Positions 41,259 to 50,234 of a DNA stretch of 64,000 nt are shown piece by piece. The stretch lies in NCBI GenBank assembly GCA_041915365.1, contig JAYSBP010000007.1, positions 1 to 64,000 on the forward strand. The letters are read 5' to 3'. Each line of letters opens with the position of its first letter. Position 1 is the stretch's first letter. The notes beneath the pieces were generated by a model, which worked only from the letters and a program-made list of their open reading frames with translations, ran no database searches and had not been told where the DNA came from. The position numbers and the translations under genes were made by a program. The stretch is from UBA6016 sp041915365. Its GTDB lineage: Bacteria; Campylobacterota; Campylobacteria; Campylobacterales; UBA6016.

Positions 41259-42080
41259 TTGAATAAAGAAAAATTTTTTATCAAAAACATATCAAACTCG
41301 AAAATTATCGGAGATGACGGGGCTTATATAGACGGCTTCGTATATTCACAAGATGCTTTTTTTGAAAATATCCACTTCAAAAAAGAGTGGATGAATTATG
41401 AGCAGATTGGTAACAAAGCGATGCTTGTAAACATCTCAGATGCCGTATCTATGAACGCCGTACCTTTGTATGCGCTTATCACCGCCGCCATTCCGCCCTC
41501 AATGAGCGAAGTGGAGATACTAAGCTTGCAAAAAGGGCTCAAAAAAGCCGCCCGAAAATACAATATACAAATAATAGGCGGTGACACGATAGCAAACACA
41601 AAGCTAGACCTGTCAATTACGATAATCTCCAAAACCGATAAACCTATATACAGAAAAGGACTCAAAAAAACTCAACTGCTGGCCTACACCGGAAATCTTG
41701 GCGATTCGGTTAGGGATTTGAACAAACTTTTTGCAGGGCAGAAAATACCTAACAAATCAAAATTTTACGAGCCAAAACTACGCGATAAGTTTATGTATGC
41801 GGCGGCACCACATATTAGTTTTTGTATGGATATATCAGATGGACTTTTCAAAGAGCTTGAGAGAGTGAGCGAGATAAATGGGGTAGGGTATGAGTTTTTA
41901 AAGTCTATCCCAAAAGAGGTTGGATGTAGCGGTGAGGAGTATGAGCTGCTTTTTGGATTTAATGAAGCCCACTTGCCAAAAATAATGGAAATATCCAAAG
42001 CCACAAAAACAAAAGTAACCGTATTTGCCAGAGCCGTCAAAGGCTCTTTCGTATCTGATTGCAAAGAATGGCATTTTTAG
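41259..42080 (+). CDS. thiL: Thiamine-monophosphate kinase, 273 aa
   Basis: Start codon is TTG 41259 behind AAGAGAATCAAC. Motifs IIGDDGAYIDG (ATP and Mg binding), SISDAVSMNA-like INISDAVSMNAVPLYALITAAIP, IIGGDTIANTKL and CMDISDGLFKELERVSE agree with ThiL, which phosphorylates thiamine monophosphate to the diphosphate. At 273 residues it is shorter than E. coli ThiL (about 325), with shortened loops, but a similar short form is common in this phylum. Its end meets the end of the YciH gene on the other strand with four bases of overlap. Confidence 0.85.
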   Translation: MNKEKFFIKNISNSKIIGDDGAYIDGFVYSQDAFFENIHFKKEWMNYEQIGNKAMLVNISDAVSMNAVPLYALITAAIPPSMSEVEILSLQKGLKKAARKYNIQIIGGDTIANTKLDLSITIISKTDKPIYRKGLKKTQLLAYTGNLGDSVRDLNKLFAGQKIPNKSKFYEPKLRDKFMYAAAPHISFCMDISDGLFKELERVSEINGVGYEFLKSIPKEVGCSGEEYELLFGFNEAHLPKIMEISKATKTKVTVFARAVKGSFVSDCKEWHF

Positions 42081-42424
42081 TTCTTGACCCCAAACCCCTC
42101 TTTTTTTAGAAGCTCTCTTAGTCTATCTCTATGCTCTCCTTGAAACTCCAGCTTTCCGTCTTTTATTGTGCCGCCGACTGCTAATGATTTTTTTATTTTT
42201 GTTAGTAGCGCTTTTTCATCCTCATCAGATAAATAAAACACGCCAGCTATTGTTACCGGCTTTCCGTTTCTTTTTTCCATAGACAGCGAAACTCTGTATT
42301 CATTTTTTGCTTTTGCGTCTATTTTTTTGCCGCAAATACACTCACTAATTAGCTCTCCACATTTTTTACATAGCGTATCTATGGTGTTTTGGGTACTTTG
42401 TAGCCCCTCTAGCTTGAACCTCAT
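42077..42424 (-). CDS. yciH: SUI1/eIF1-like protein (YciH family), 115 aa
   Basis: An N-terminal zinc-like CKKCGELISECICG segment (about 19-32) precedes the SUI1 fold: YRVSLSMEKRNGKPVTIAGVFYL, LLTKIKKSLAVGGTIKDGKLEFQGEHRDRLRELLKKEGF. The last part is the classic SUI1 signature (K..LG.GG..K....IQGD..). It probably modulates start-codon selection on the ribosome; the role in bacteria is poorly defined. Confidence 0.88.
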   Translation of the reverse strand: MRFKLEGLQSTQNTIDTLCKKCGELISECICGKKIDAKAKNEYRVSLSMEKRNGKPVTIAGVFYLSDEDEKALLTKIKKSLAVGGTIKDGKLEFQGEHRDRLRELLKKEGFGVKN

Positions 42425-42520
42425 AAAAATCCTTTGGGTAAAAAAGTAACAAATTTTATTTTATCTTCCAAAAAAAGATTACTTTTTGAAACATAACTGT
42501 TTTAAAAATATTCAAAAGTA

Positions 42521-42532
42521 GGTAATATTACC
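42521..42532. promoter_or_regulatory. Perfect 12-bp palindrome in the acnB leader
   Basis: GGTAATATTACC lies 29 bases before the acnB ATG and could overlap its -10 region (TAATAT). A second inverted repeat, TTTTGAA (42484-42490) and TTCAAAA (42511-42517), lies just upstream. Either may be a repressor site; no named regulator can be assigned. Confidence 0.35.
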
Positions 42533-42560
42533 CAAACCAAATAGAAAAAGGGGCTTAAAG

Positions 42561-45107
42561 ATGGGCTTTACGGAAAACTATAAACAACATATAGATGAAA
42601 GGGCTGCGCTTGGCGTATCTCCTCTGGCGCTTGACAAAAATCAAGTCGCAGAAGTAGTAGAGCTACTAAGAAGCGAGAAAAAAGCAAATAGCGAGCTTGC
42701 CGATTTGCTGGAAAATAGGGTAAATCCAGGGGTTGACGACGGCGCAAAAGTAAAGGCAGAGTATCTATCAAAAATACTTGACGGCTCAGAGGAGTGCGCA
42801 AGTATTTCAAAACTAGATGCCGTAAGAATGCTGGGTCGTATGCTCGGCGGCTACAACGTAAAACCTCTTATAGACGCTTTATGTGGAGACGATACTACCG
42901 TAGCAAAAGCGGCGGCAAACGAGCTAAAAAATACACTTCTTGTATATGAGGCGTTCAACGACATTGTGGAGCTTTCAAAATCAAACGTACTTGCCGAAGA
43001 GGTGCTAAATAGCTGGGCGAATGCGGAGTGGTTCACGAATAAGCCTTCTACTCCTGACGTGTTTGAGGTTGTAGTATTCAAAGTTCCTGGGGAGACAAAC
43101 ACCGACGACCTTTCACCTGCTAGCGAGGCGTTTACGAGGGCCGATATTCCGCTTCATGCGAATTCTATGCTAAGGGCAAAAATGCCTGACGGTCTCTCTA
43201 CTATCGCAGAATTAAAGAAAAAAGGGATGCCTATTGCATACGTTGGGGACGTCGTGGGTACTGGAAGCTCCAGAAAATCAGCGGCAAACTCCGTACAATG
43301 GCATCTTGGCGTTGATATTGCTGGTGTGCCAAACAAAAGAACGGGCGGCGTAGTGATAGGCAGTGTAATCGCTCCAATATTTTTTGCGACTTGTGAAGAC
43401 TCAGGTGCTCTTCCGATACAAGCGGATGTGACGCAAATGCAAACGGGTGATGTAATCAAAATAGATATCAAAAAAGGTGAAATTAGCAAAAACGGAAGCG
43501 TAATATCTACGTTCAAGCTTGCCCCAAACACAATACTAGACGAAGTAAGAGCGGGAGGTAGAGTACCACTAATCATCGGTAGAGGGCTAACCACAAAAGC
43601 TAGAAATATCAAAGGTATGGGTGCTGAGAGCATATTCAAAAAGCCGGAACAACCAAGAGATACAAGCAAGGGCTATACGCTAGCGCAAAAGATGGTCGGC
43701 AAAGCGTGCGGTGTGGCAGGCATTAGACCAGGGACTTACTGCGAGCCTCATACAATGACGGTAGGCAGTCAAGACACTACGGGACCGATGACGAGAGATG
43801 AGATAAAGGAGCTTAGCGCACTTGGCTTCTCTGCTGATTTTGTGCTCCAAAGCTTTTGTCATACGGCGGCATATCCAAAGCCATCGGATGAGACGCTGCA
43901 CAAAACTCTTCCCGGCTTTATCACTTCAAGAACCGGTGTGAGCCTAAAACCAGGCGATGGCGTAATCCATAGCTGGCTAAATAGAATGGTTCTGCCTGAC
44001 ACAGTAGGTACTGGCGGCGACTCTCATACTAGATTTCCGATAGGTGTGTCATTTCCTGCGGGCTCAGGTCTTGTTGCTTTTGCGGCGGTCACCGGCTCTA
44101 TGCCTCTTGAGATGCCTGAATCCGTACTTGTAAGATTCAAAGGCAAAATGCAAGCGGGAATCACGTTAAGAGACCTTGTGAATGCTATTCCGTACTATGC
44201 CGAAAAAGCAGGACTTTTGACCATCGAAAAAACAAATAAAAAAAATATCTTTAACGGTAGAGTGCTTGAGATAGAAGGGTTGCCGACTCTAAAAGTGGAG
44301 CAGGCGTTCGAGCTCTCCGATGCATCTGCCGAGAGAAGTGCAGCCGCTTGTACGGTTCGCCTAGACAAAGAGCCTGTAATAGAATATCTAAAATCGAACA
44401 TCACTCTTATAGAGGCGATGATAGAGGCCAGATATGAAGATAAAGCGACGCTTCAAAGAAGAGCCGACAAAATGAAAGAATGGCTCAAAAATCCTACTCT
44501 GATGGAGCCGGACGCTGATGCAGAGTATGCGGCGGTAATCGAAATAGATCTTGACAATCTAAAAGAGCCGCTAATAGCTTGTCCGAACGACCCTGACTTC
44601 GTAAGACCGCTTAGCGAAGTGGCTGGGGATGCAATACAAGAGGTATTCCTAGGCTCTTGTATGACAAATATAGGTCACTACAGGGCTGCCGGCGAGGTTA
44701 TGAGGGGTGAGGGTAAAATAGCCGTCAATACGTTTTGGATAGTCCCTCCGACCAAAATGGATGAAAAACAGCTGATGAACGAGGGTTATTACGAAGTATA
44801 CAAAGCTATCGGCGCAAGGACGGAAGTCCCTGGATGCTCCCTATGTATGGGCAATCAAGCACAAGCGGCGGAAGGCACTACAGTGTTTTCTACCTCAACT
44901 AGAAACTTCGACAATAGGCTTGGCAAAAATACAAGAGTTTATTTAGGTAGTGCGGAGCTTGCGGCGGTTTGTGCAAAACTAGGAAAAATACCAACGGTAG
45001 AAGAGTATATGAGTGTTGTGCCTGCCGCAATCAAAGGCAAGGAAAATGATATTTACAAATATCTAAACTTCAACGAGATAGAAAACTACAAACTATCCGA
45101 AAGATAA
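42561..45107 (+). CDS. acnB: Aconitate hydratase B, 848 aa
   Basis: The order of domains is that of AcnB: HEAT-like domain (1-155), swivel domain 4 (about 165-385, DLSPASEAFTRADIPLHANS), then domains 1-3 with the iron-sulfur cysteines in ISTRTG-like regions: FVLQSFCHTAAYPKP, GTGGDSHTRFPIGVSFPAGSG (the substrate-binding S/H residues) and FLGSCMTN, CSLCMGNQAQ. It interconverts citrate and isocitrate and can act as an iron-sensing RNA-binding protein in other bacteria. GGGGC precedes the ATG. Length is normal. Confidence 0.96.
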   Translation: MGFTENYKQHIDERAALGVSPLALDKNQVAEVVELLRSEKKANSELADLLENRVNPGVDDGAKVKAEYLSKILDGSEECASISKLDAVRMLGRMLGGYNVKPLIDALCGDDTTVAKAAANELKNTLLVYEAFNDIVELSKSNVLAEEVLNSWANAEWFTNKPSTPDVFEVVVFKVPGETNTDDLSPASEAFTRADIPLHANSMLRAKMPDGLSTIAELKKKGMPIAYVGDVVGTGSSRKSAANSVQWHLGVDIAGVPNKRTGGVVIGSVIAPIFFATCEDSGALPIQADVTQMQTGDVIKIDIKKGEISKNGSVISTFKLAPNTILDEVRAGGRVPLIIGRGLTTKARNIKGMGAESIFKKPEQPRDTSKGYTLAQKMVGKACGVAGIRPGTYCEPHTMTVGSQDTTGPMTRDEIKELSALGFSADFVLQSFCHTAAYPKPSDETLHKTLPGFITSRTGVSLKPGDGVIHSWLNRMVLPDTVGTGGDSHTRFPIGVSFPAGSGLVAFAAVTGSMPLEMPESVLVRFKGKMQAGITLRDLVNAIPYYAEKAGLLTIEKTNKKNIFNGRVLEIEGLPTLKVEQAFELSDASAERSAAACTVRLDKEPVIEYLKSNITLIEAMIEARYEDKATLQRRADKMKEWLKNPTLMEPDADAEYAAVIEIDLDNLKEPLIACPNDPDFVRPLSEVAGDAIQEVFLGSCMTNIGHYRAAGEVMRGEGKIAVNTFWIVPPTKMDEKQLMNEGYYEVYKAIGARTEVPGCSLCMGNQAQAAEGTTVFSTSTRNFDNRLGKNTRVYLGSAELAAVCAKLGKIPTVEEYMSVVPAAIKGKENDIYKYLNFNEIENYKLSER

Positions 45108-45126
45108 GATTTAAAACCCCTCCTTT

Positions 45127-45165
45127 TACTCCGTCTTGGCTATAATTAAACGCCAAAACGGAGTA
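45127..45165 (+). promoter_or_regulatory. Long interrupted palindrome around a TATAAT box and the ankyrin gene's ribosome-binding site
   Basis: TACTCCGT-C-TTGGC (45127-45140) is the reverse complement of GCCAA-A-ACGGAGTA (45152-45165), with one mismatch. The central loop contains TATAAT (45141-45146) and the right arm contains GGAG, six to eight bases before the TTG start at 45171. If TATAAT is the promoter, the palindrome is a probable operator; if transcription comes from upstream, the stem hides the ribosome-binding site. Confidence 0.55.
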
Positions 45166-45170
45166 TAAAG

Positions 45171-45773
45171 TTGCATAAAATACTACTTTTCATCACAATA
45201 TTTTTTGTATCATTGAATGCAAACGAGCTTGTCGATGCCCTAAAAGGGATAAAGTCACAAGGGCATAAAGACAAACAAATAATAACTCCAGTAAAACAAA
45301 AACCAGTGTGTGCCGGCGAACTAATAGATGCTATAGAAAAAAATAATTTCGCTTTTTTTAAAAGTAAAAAAGGTGAGTTAAAAGCTCTCAATGAGTGTCT
45401 TGTTTCAAATGATTTGAGCCCTATGATGATGGCGGCATACGCCGATAGGGGTAGGATTGTGAAGCTGTTTTTGGATGATGGGGTTTCGCCAGATGAGACA
45501 AATGCCAGAAATTATACCGCCGCACATTTTGCCGCTTTTTATGGTAATTATGAAGTAATGGATATTTTGATTGCCAGAGGCGCAAACATAAATGCCTTAA
45601 ACAATGTCGGACAAACACCACTTATGATAGCCGCTTTTTATGGTAACGCCAAAACAGTAAAGCTTCTTGTGTCGAAGGGCGCAGACTCTGCAATAAAGGA
45701 CAGTGGTGGTCTTGATGCAAAAGAGCTTGCTGAGAAAAAAAATAAAAAAGATGTGTTAAAAATACTCAAATAA
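45171..45773 (+). CDS. Exported ankyrin-repeat protein, 200 aa
   Basis: Start codon TTG 45171 follows CGGAGTATAAAG. A signal peptide (cleavage after LNAN, about residue 16) is followed by a linker with two Cys (PVCAGELIDAI and NECLVSN) and three to four ankyrin repeats: LSPMMMAAYADRGRIVKLFLDDGVSPDE, YTAAHFAAFYGNYEVMDILIARGANINAL, QTPLMIAAFYGNAKTVKLLVSKGADSAI. Ankyrin domains bind other proteins; the periplasm is the predicted place. In other bacteria small periplasmic ankyrin proteins accompany catalase; no such gene is near. Confidence 0.82.
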   Translation: MHKILLFITIFFVSLNANELVDALKGIKSQGHKDKQIITPVKQKPVCAGELIDAIEKNNFAFFKSKKGELKALNECLVSNDLSPMMMAAYADRGRIVKLFLDDGVSPDETNARNYTAAHFAAFYGNYEVMDILIARGANINALNNVGQTPLMIAAFYGNAKTVKLLVSKGADSAIKDSGGLDAKELAEKKNKKDVLKILK

Positions 45774-45814
45774 ACAAAAATCAATCGCATTATTTTAGCA
45801 TTATTCATAAATTA

Positions 45815-45842
45815 TTTTAATTATTTAACCTTTCGTCGATAT
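45815..45842 (+). promoter_or_regulatory. Candidate sigma-28 (FliA) promoter of flaG
   Basis: TTTTAA (45815-45820) and CGATAT (45837-45842) have the spacing and sequence expected for flagellar sigma-28 promoters in Campylobacterota, and lie 35 bases before the FlaG-family start. Confidence 0.45.
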
Positions 45843-45876
45843 GTGTTGTAGCACATACTAATCACGGAGGATGAAG

Positions 45877-46383
45877 ATGGCTGTAAACACAACTGGCGTA
45901 GGCTCTGCGGCAAGCGGGGGAGATTATAGCTACGCATATTTGCAATCCGAGCCTAAAATCAAGGAAGATGCAAAAAAACAAGAGACTGAGGTGCAAACTG
46001 TAAGTACTGAGTCTAGTACTGCCTCTCAAGTTGCTAGCGACACAAAAAAGAGCGACGAGCTAAAGGCGGACGCTGAGGCTACGACTCTTTATGAAGAGCA
46101 GCAGGATGCCGATAAAAAGGCACAAGAAGAGAAGAAAAAGCAGCAAGAAGAAGAGGCTAGGGCGGAGCGTGTAAAAGAGCTTAGCGATGAGCTAAACAAA
46201 AGAATGAATAGCTTTAGTGACAATATAAAATTTGGCATAAATGATAAGTCAAATTCTATAGTCGTAAGCGTAATTGAACAAAACAATGAGAGAAAGGTAA
46301 AAGAGCTCTCAAAAGAGGATGCGGAAAAGCTATTTAAGAGGCTTGATTATGTGCTTGGAGTTTTGTTTGATAGTAAAGGCTAA
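45877..46383 (+). CDS. flaG: FlaG-family flagellar protein, 168 aa
   Basis: ATG 45877 is seven bases after GGAGG, whereas the in-frame ATG 45871 is almost on top of it. The first 55 residues are low-complexity (Ser, Thr, Glu) and 70-95 is a charged helix; the C-terminal 65 residues are a FlaG domain (ELNKRMNSFSDNIKFGINDK, NSIVVSVIEQN, VKELSKEDAEKLFKRLDYVLGVLFD). FlaG limits flagellar filament length in Campylobacter and Pseudomonas. It is encoded alone; the long charged N-terminus is larger than in most FlaG proteins. Confidence 0.75.
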   Translation: MAVNTTGVGSAASGGDYSYAYLQSEPKIKEDAKKQETEVQTVSTESSTASQVASDTKKSDELKADAEATTLYEEQQDADKKAQEEKKKQQEEEARAERVKELSDELNKRMNSFSDNIKFGINDKSNSIVVSVIEQNNERKVKELSKEDAEKLFKRLDYVLGVLFDSKG

Positions 46384-46396
46384 AGCCTAAAAAGGT

Positions 46397-46426
46397 CGAT
46401 GGATTACTCCATCGTACACTTTTTTG
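46397..46426 (+). terminator. Terminator of flaG inside the end of oorC
   Basis: CGATGG (46397-46402) pairs with CCATCG (46409-46414), followed by TACACTTTTTT on the plus strand. The oorC stop on the other strand lies within the same stretch, so the converging genes share it. Confidence 0.6.
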
Positions 46427-47006
46427 TGTCACAGTTTGCTTGGTATGTTTTGCCGTTTAGTGCATCTGTAGCGTATTTCTCACCTAGTTCATAAGCTTTT
46501 ATATTAATATCGTGAACTTTTGCTGGAACCTTGGAAAGCATTACCTCTTTTAGAGCCTCTTTATCTATCGCTTTCATGAATGTATTTGCGATGGCAAGTG
46601 CTATAACCGACTGCGTGATTACATTTCCTACTTCCTCTTTTGCTATCGTGATAATAGGTATCTCGACGATGTTCCATTTCTTTCTATCTTCATCTGTAGG
46701 TTTTACAAGATTTGGCTCAACTACTATCGTGCCGCCGTCTGATACGCCATTTTTAAATAAGTTGTAGCTCACCTGTGCGACGGAGAGCATAAAATCTATC
46801 TCTCCATCGTTTGCGTACGGATAAAATATCTCTTCATCATCAAGCGTAATGTCAACGACGGTAGGCCCACCTCTAACTTGGGAGGTATAAGTCGCTGTTT
46901 TGAGGCCGTAGCCACCTGTCTTTATTTTTGCCGCAGCAAAAATTTCACCCGCAAGAAGTACGCCTTGACCGCCTACGCCCGTAAATCTCATCAGTGTTCT
47001 AGCCAT
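46404..47006 (-). CDS. oorC: 2-oxoglutarate:acceptor oxidoreductase subunit gamma, 200 aa
   Basis: The gamma-chain motifs are present: FTGVGGQGVLLAGEIFA at the start, TYTSQVRGGPTVVDI, and CDTKKCTME with two Cys at the end. With OorA, OorB and OorD it oxidises 2-oxoglutarate and CoA to succinyl-CoA, reducing ferredoxin or flavodoxin, or runs in reverse. AAGGGGG precedes the ATG. It is the last gene of the leftward TCA operon. Confidence 0.94.
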   Translation of the reverse strand: MARTLMRFTGVGGQGVLLAGEIFAAAKIKTGGYGLKTATYTSQVRGGPTVVDITLDDEEIFYPYANDGEIDFMLSVAQVSYNLFKNGVSDGGTIVVEPNLVKPTDEDRKKWNIVEIPIITIAKEEVGNVITQSVIALAIANTFMKAIDKEALKEVMLSKVPAKVHDINIKAYELGEKYATDALNGKTYQANCDTKKCTME

Positions 47007-47017
47007 TTTGCGCCCCC

Positions 47018-47875
47018 TTATATCTTTTTCTCAAAGTCATCTTGGGTAAGAGCTTTTCTCTTGCCTTGATGGACTGCGATTATCTCTTTGTACATTTCGC
47101 AGTACTCTTTTGCGCTCTCATCTTGCTTTAGGATGCCTGTTGCAAAAGTGTTCATCTGCTCTGCCGGCTCAAGTTTCTCCCATTTTGTTTTGGAAGCTGT
47201 TATTGAGTCTATCCACTCTAGGTTTTTCATAGCCGAATCCATCTTGTTTTTTCTGCCTAGATTGATGTGGCAGTTTGAGAAAACGTCAAAGAAGCTAAAC
47301 CCTTTGTGCTGAAAGCCTTTGATTAGTGTTTTTTCTAGTTTTTTTGGATCAAGTACGGTCTCTCTAGCTACAAACGATGCACCAGCCGCCTCCGCAAGCT
47401 TGCAAGCGTCAAACGTCGGGTCTATATTTCCGGCCGTTTGGCTAACGGTCCACATACCCTGAGGTGTTGTAGGTGATGTTTGAGAGTTTGTAAGACCGTA
47501 AATAAAGTTGTTAATCACGATAAAATTCAGGTCTATATTTCTTCTGGCGCCGTGAATAGTATGATTACCGCCTATCGCCAGAGCATCCCCATCGCCGGCC
47601 ACTACGATGACGTGTTTGTCTGGGTTTGCCAACTTGACGCCAGTAGCAAAAGCAACAGTTCTTCCGTGCGTCGTATGTATGGTGTTGCAGTTGATGTATG
47701 AGCTAAATCTCCCTGAGCAACCGATGCCTGATACCACGCACACGTCGTCCATATTCCAGCCGCAAGCCTCTATGGCCCTAATAACCGCTTTTAGTATTAC
47801 GCCATCACCGCACCCCCAACACCAAAGTGTCGGCATCTTCTCTAATCTTAGATATTCATCATAATTAAACGCCAT
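47018..47875 (-). CDS. oorB: 2-oxoglutarate:acceptor oxidoreductase subunit beta, 285 aa
   Basis: Thiamine diphosphate-binding beta chain: WCWGCGDGVILKAV with CxxC near the N-terminus, CVVSGIGCSGRFSSY, the TPP motif VVAGDGDALAIGGNH...INLNFIVINNFIYGLTNSQ, and CHINLGRKN with a further Cys. Gap of 11 bases to oorC and 2 bases from oorA. Confidence 0.94.
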   Translation of the reverse strand: MAFNYDEYLRLEKMPTLWCWGCGDGVILKAVIRAIEACGWNMDDVCVVSGIGCSGRFSSYINCNTIHTTHGRTVAFATGVKLANPDKHVIVVAGDGDALAIGGNHTIHGARRNIDLNFIVINNFIYGLTNSQTSPTTPQGMWTVSQTAGNIDPTFDACKLAEAAGASFVARETVLDPKKLEKTLIKGFQHKGFSFFDVFSNCHINLGRKNKMDSAMKNLEWIDSITASKTKWEKLEPAEQMNTFATGILKQDESAKEYCEMYKEIIAVHQGKRKALTQDDFEKKI

Positions 47876-47877
47876 GA

Positions 47878-49020
47878 TTACATCCCCTTCACTTTTTCTA
47901 CTATTTCGTATGGAGAGATAGCTCTACCGTTTACCTTATATAGGCCGTCTATGTCTAGTCTGCCAGATACCCTCTCTACCTCTTCGGTATATTGTCTGAT
48001 ATTTAGCTCAACGCAAAGCACTTTTTTTACTTTATCCGTAAAATGTCTAATTCTATTTGCAGGACTAGGCCACAGAGTGATAGGTCTGAATAGTCCGGCC
48101 TTGATACCGTCGCGTCTTAAGTGTCTTATAGCTTCTTTTGCGGCTAGGGATACAGAGCCGTAAGCGATGATTAATACATCGTTTTCTTCCAAGTCATCAC
48201 ACATAAACTCTTCGTTGAGTTCAAGCTCGTCCGTATGCATCATTACCTTGTCTTCGAGCCTTTGAATTAGCTTTCGGCAAGTTTCTATCTCCTCTGTCGG
48301 GAAGCCTTTCGCATCATGGTGAAGTCCCGTGAAATGGTATCTATATCCTTTAAACATAGGATTTAATACCGCAGGCTCATCTGCCTCGACACCGTAAGGT
48401 CTGTAGTCGGCTGGAGCACCAGTGAACTCTTTTCGAGGCTTAATGCCAGCTTTTACCTCTTCTACCGTAGGAACCATTGCTTTGCCGTGCATGTGCCCTA
48501 ATGTCTCGTCCGTTAGTACGATTACAGGCTGCATAAATCTGTCAGCAAGATTGAAGGCTCTCACGACTTCCGTATAGCATTCCGCTAGATTACCGGCACA
48601 AAGAGTGATTGAGCGGTAGTCACCGTGTGATGGATTTTTGGATTGTCTGACGTCGCCTTGCGATACCCTTGTCGGAAGACCAGTTGATGGACCACCTCTC
48701 ATGACATCTACTAGCACCAAGGGCACTTCAGCCATCTGCGCAAGACCCAGATTTTCGGCTTTTAGCGATACGCCCGGGCCAGATGTGGCCGTCATTGAGC
48801 GTACCCCGCACATTGCGGCACCTATTGCCGCGGCTATACCACCTATTTCATCTTCCATCTGAATGCAAGTTCCGCCTACTTCTGGAAGAAGATCGGAGAT
48901 AGTGTGCATAATTTCGCTTGATGGCGTAATAGGGTAACCGCCAAAAAACATACATCCGGCATCGACGGCAGCTTGCGCCGCTAGATCATTGCCTGTTGAT
49001 ATTATCTCTCTAGTTGCCAT
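47878..49020 (-). CDS. oorA: 2-oxoglutarate:acceptor oxidoreductase subunit alpha, 380 aa
   Basis: ATG 49020 (MATREIISTGNDLAAQAAV) with AAGGAG upstream is preferred to the ATG 18 bases earlier. Family strings are GGYPITPSSEIMH, EDEIGGIAAAIGAAMCG, TSGPGVSLKAENLGLA and VVLTDETLGHM. It binds the substrate keto acid and forms the TPP site with OorB. Confidence 0.94.
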   Translation of the reverse strand: MATREIISTGNDLAAQAAVDAGCMFFGGYPITPSSEIMHTISDLLPEVGGTCIQMEDEIGGIAAAIGAAMCGVRSMTATSGPGVSLKAENLGLAQMAEVPLVLVDVMRGGPSTGLPTRVSQGDVRQSKNPSHGDYRSITLCAGNLAECYTEVVRAFNLADRFMQPVIVLTDETLGHMHGKAMVPTVEEVKAGIKPRKEFTGAPADYRPYGVEADEPAVLNPMFKGYRYHFTGLHHDAKGFPTEEIETCRKLIQRLEDKVMMHTDELELNEEFMCDDLEENDVLIIAYGSVSLAAKEAIRHLRRDGIKAGLFRPITLWPSPANRIRHFTDKVKKVLCVELNIRQYTEEVERVSGRLDIDGLYKVNGRAISPYEIVEKVKGM

Positions 49021-49030
49021 TGATTTCTCC

Positions 49031-49345
49031 TTACCCAACGCTTCTGTATTTATTTTTTACTATTGCTTCTTGTCTCGCTCTTGCGTCTTCTGTTAGTTTT
49101 GCAAATTTGAACTCTTCTTTTGTTGATACGCTTATCGCAAAGTCAGGGCAACTAAGCTCACAGTCGGTGCAACCGATACAGCTTTCCGGATGGAGTACTT
49201 TTACCATTGCGCCGAGTGTGCTGGTAGGGTCTGGAACCATTGCTAGAACTCCTGCTGGGCACACAGATACGCATACATCGCAGGCTTTACATCTTTTTTC
49301 ATCGACCCATACAGGGGTATTTGATGGAGCTGTTAAAACACCCAT
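49031..49345 (-). CDS. oorD: 2-oxoglutarate:acceptor oxidoreductase subunit delta (2x4Fe-4S ferredoxin), 104 aa
   Basis: Two ferredoxin motifs, CKACDVCVSVCPAGV and CIGCTDCELSCPDFA, bind two 4Fe-4S clusters. It carries electrons from the OorAB site. Located between sucD and oorA with short gaps (17 and 10 bases). Confidence 0.94.
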   Translation of the reverse strand: MGVLTAPSNTPVWVDEKRCKACDVCVSVCPAGVLAMVPDPTSTLGAMVKVLHPESCIGCTDCELSCPDFAISVSTKEEFKFAKLTEDARARQEAIVKNKYRSVG

Positions 49346-49362
49346 TATTCTCTCCTTTTTAC

Positions 49363-50232
49363 TTAGTTAAAGCTTGCTTTTACGGTTTTGCCGATATCGG
49401 CAGGCGAGCGAACTACTTTTACACCGGCCGCTTCGAGGGCTGCCATTTTTTCAGCCGCAGTACCTGCACCGCCAGATATGATAGCTCCCGCATGGCCCAT
49501 TCTTTTTCCGGCAGGCGCACTTTGCCCTGCGATAAAGGCTGTTACAGGTTTTGTGACATGCTCTTTTATGTATTTTGCCGCTTGTATCTCAAGGTCGCCG
49601 CCGATTTCGCCTATCATTGCTATCGCTTTCGTCTCAGGGTCGTTTTGGAACATCTCAAGAAGCTCTATGTAGCTAAGCCCAATTATCGGGTCACCGCCGA
49701 TACCGACTGCTGTTGATATACCTAGACCTTCGTTTACTATCTGGTTTGACGCTTCATAAGTGAGCGTGCCTGATTTTGAGATAAGGCCGACGTTTCCTTT
49801 TTTGAAAATCATCCCCGGCATAATCCCGATTTTTGCCTCTTCGGGGGTAATAATCCCTGGGCAGTTAGGGCCTATTAGCTTTGCCCCTTTTTTTGTCGCA
49901 TAAGGCTTGGCTATCATCATGTCTTTGACCGGAGTCCCCTCCGTGATGGTTACGATTAGCTTGATACCTGCCTCTGCCGCTTCCATTATGGCATCAGCCA
50001 CAAACATAGGAGGAACAAATATCAACGATACATCCGCTCTCGTGGCTTCTACGGCGTCTTTTACTGTATTAAATACTGGTCTGTCAAGGTGTATTTGCCC
50101 GCCTTTACCAGGGGTGACGCCGCCTACAATATTTGTGCCGTACTCGATGCACTGGGTAGCGTGGAATGTACCTTCTTTGCCTGTAAATCCTTGAACTATT
50201 ATTTTTGAATTTTTACCGACTAGTATTGCCAT
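49363..50232 (-). CDS. sucD: Succinyl-CoA synthetase subunit alpha, 289 aa
   Basis: Motifs VQGFTGKEGTFHATQ (CoA binding), GPNCPGIITPEE and GHAGAIISGG with the phospho-His are all present. With SucC it makes succinate and ATP or GTP from succinyl-CoA and runs in reverse in the reductive cycle. Two bases after sucC. Confidence 0.95.
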   Translation of the reverse strand: MAILVGKNSKIIVQGFTGKEGTFHATQCIEYGTNIVGGVTPGKGGQIHLDRPVFNTVKDAVEATRADVSLIFVPPMFVADAIMEAAEAGIKLIVTITEGTPVKDMMIAKPYATKKGAKLIGPNCPGIITPEEAKIGIMPGMIFKKGNVGLISKSGTLTYEASNQIVNEGLGISTAVGIGGDPIIGLSYIELLEMFQNDPETKAIAMIGEIGGDLEIQAAKYIKEHVTKPVTAFIAGQSAPAGKRMGHAGAIISGGAGTAAEKMAALEAAGVKVVRSPADIGKTVKASFN

Positions 50233-50234
50233 AA

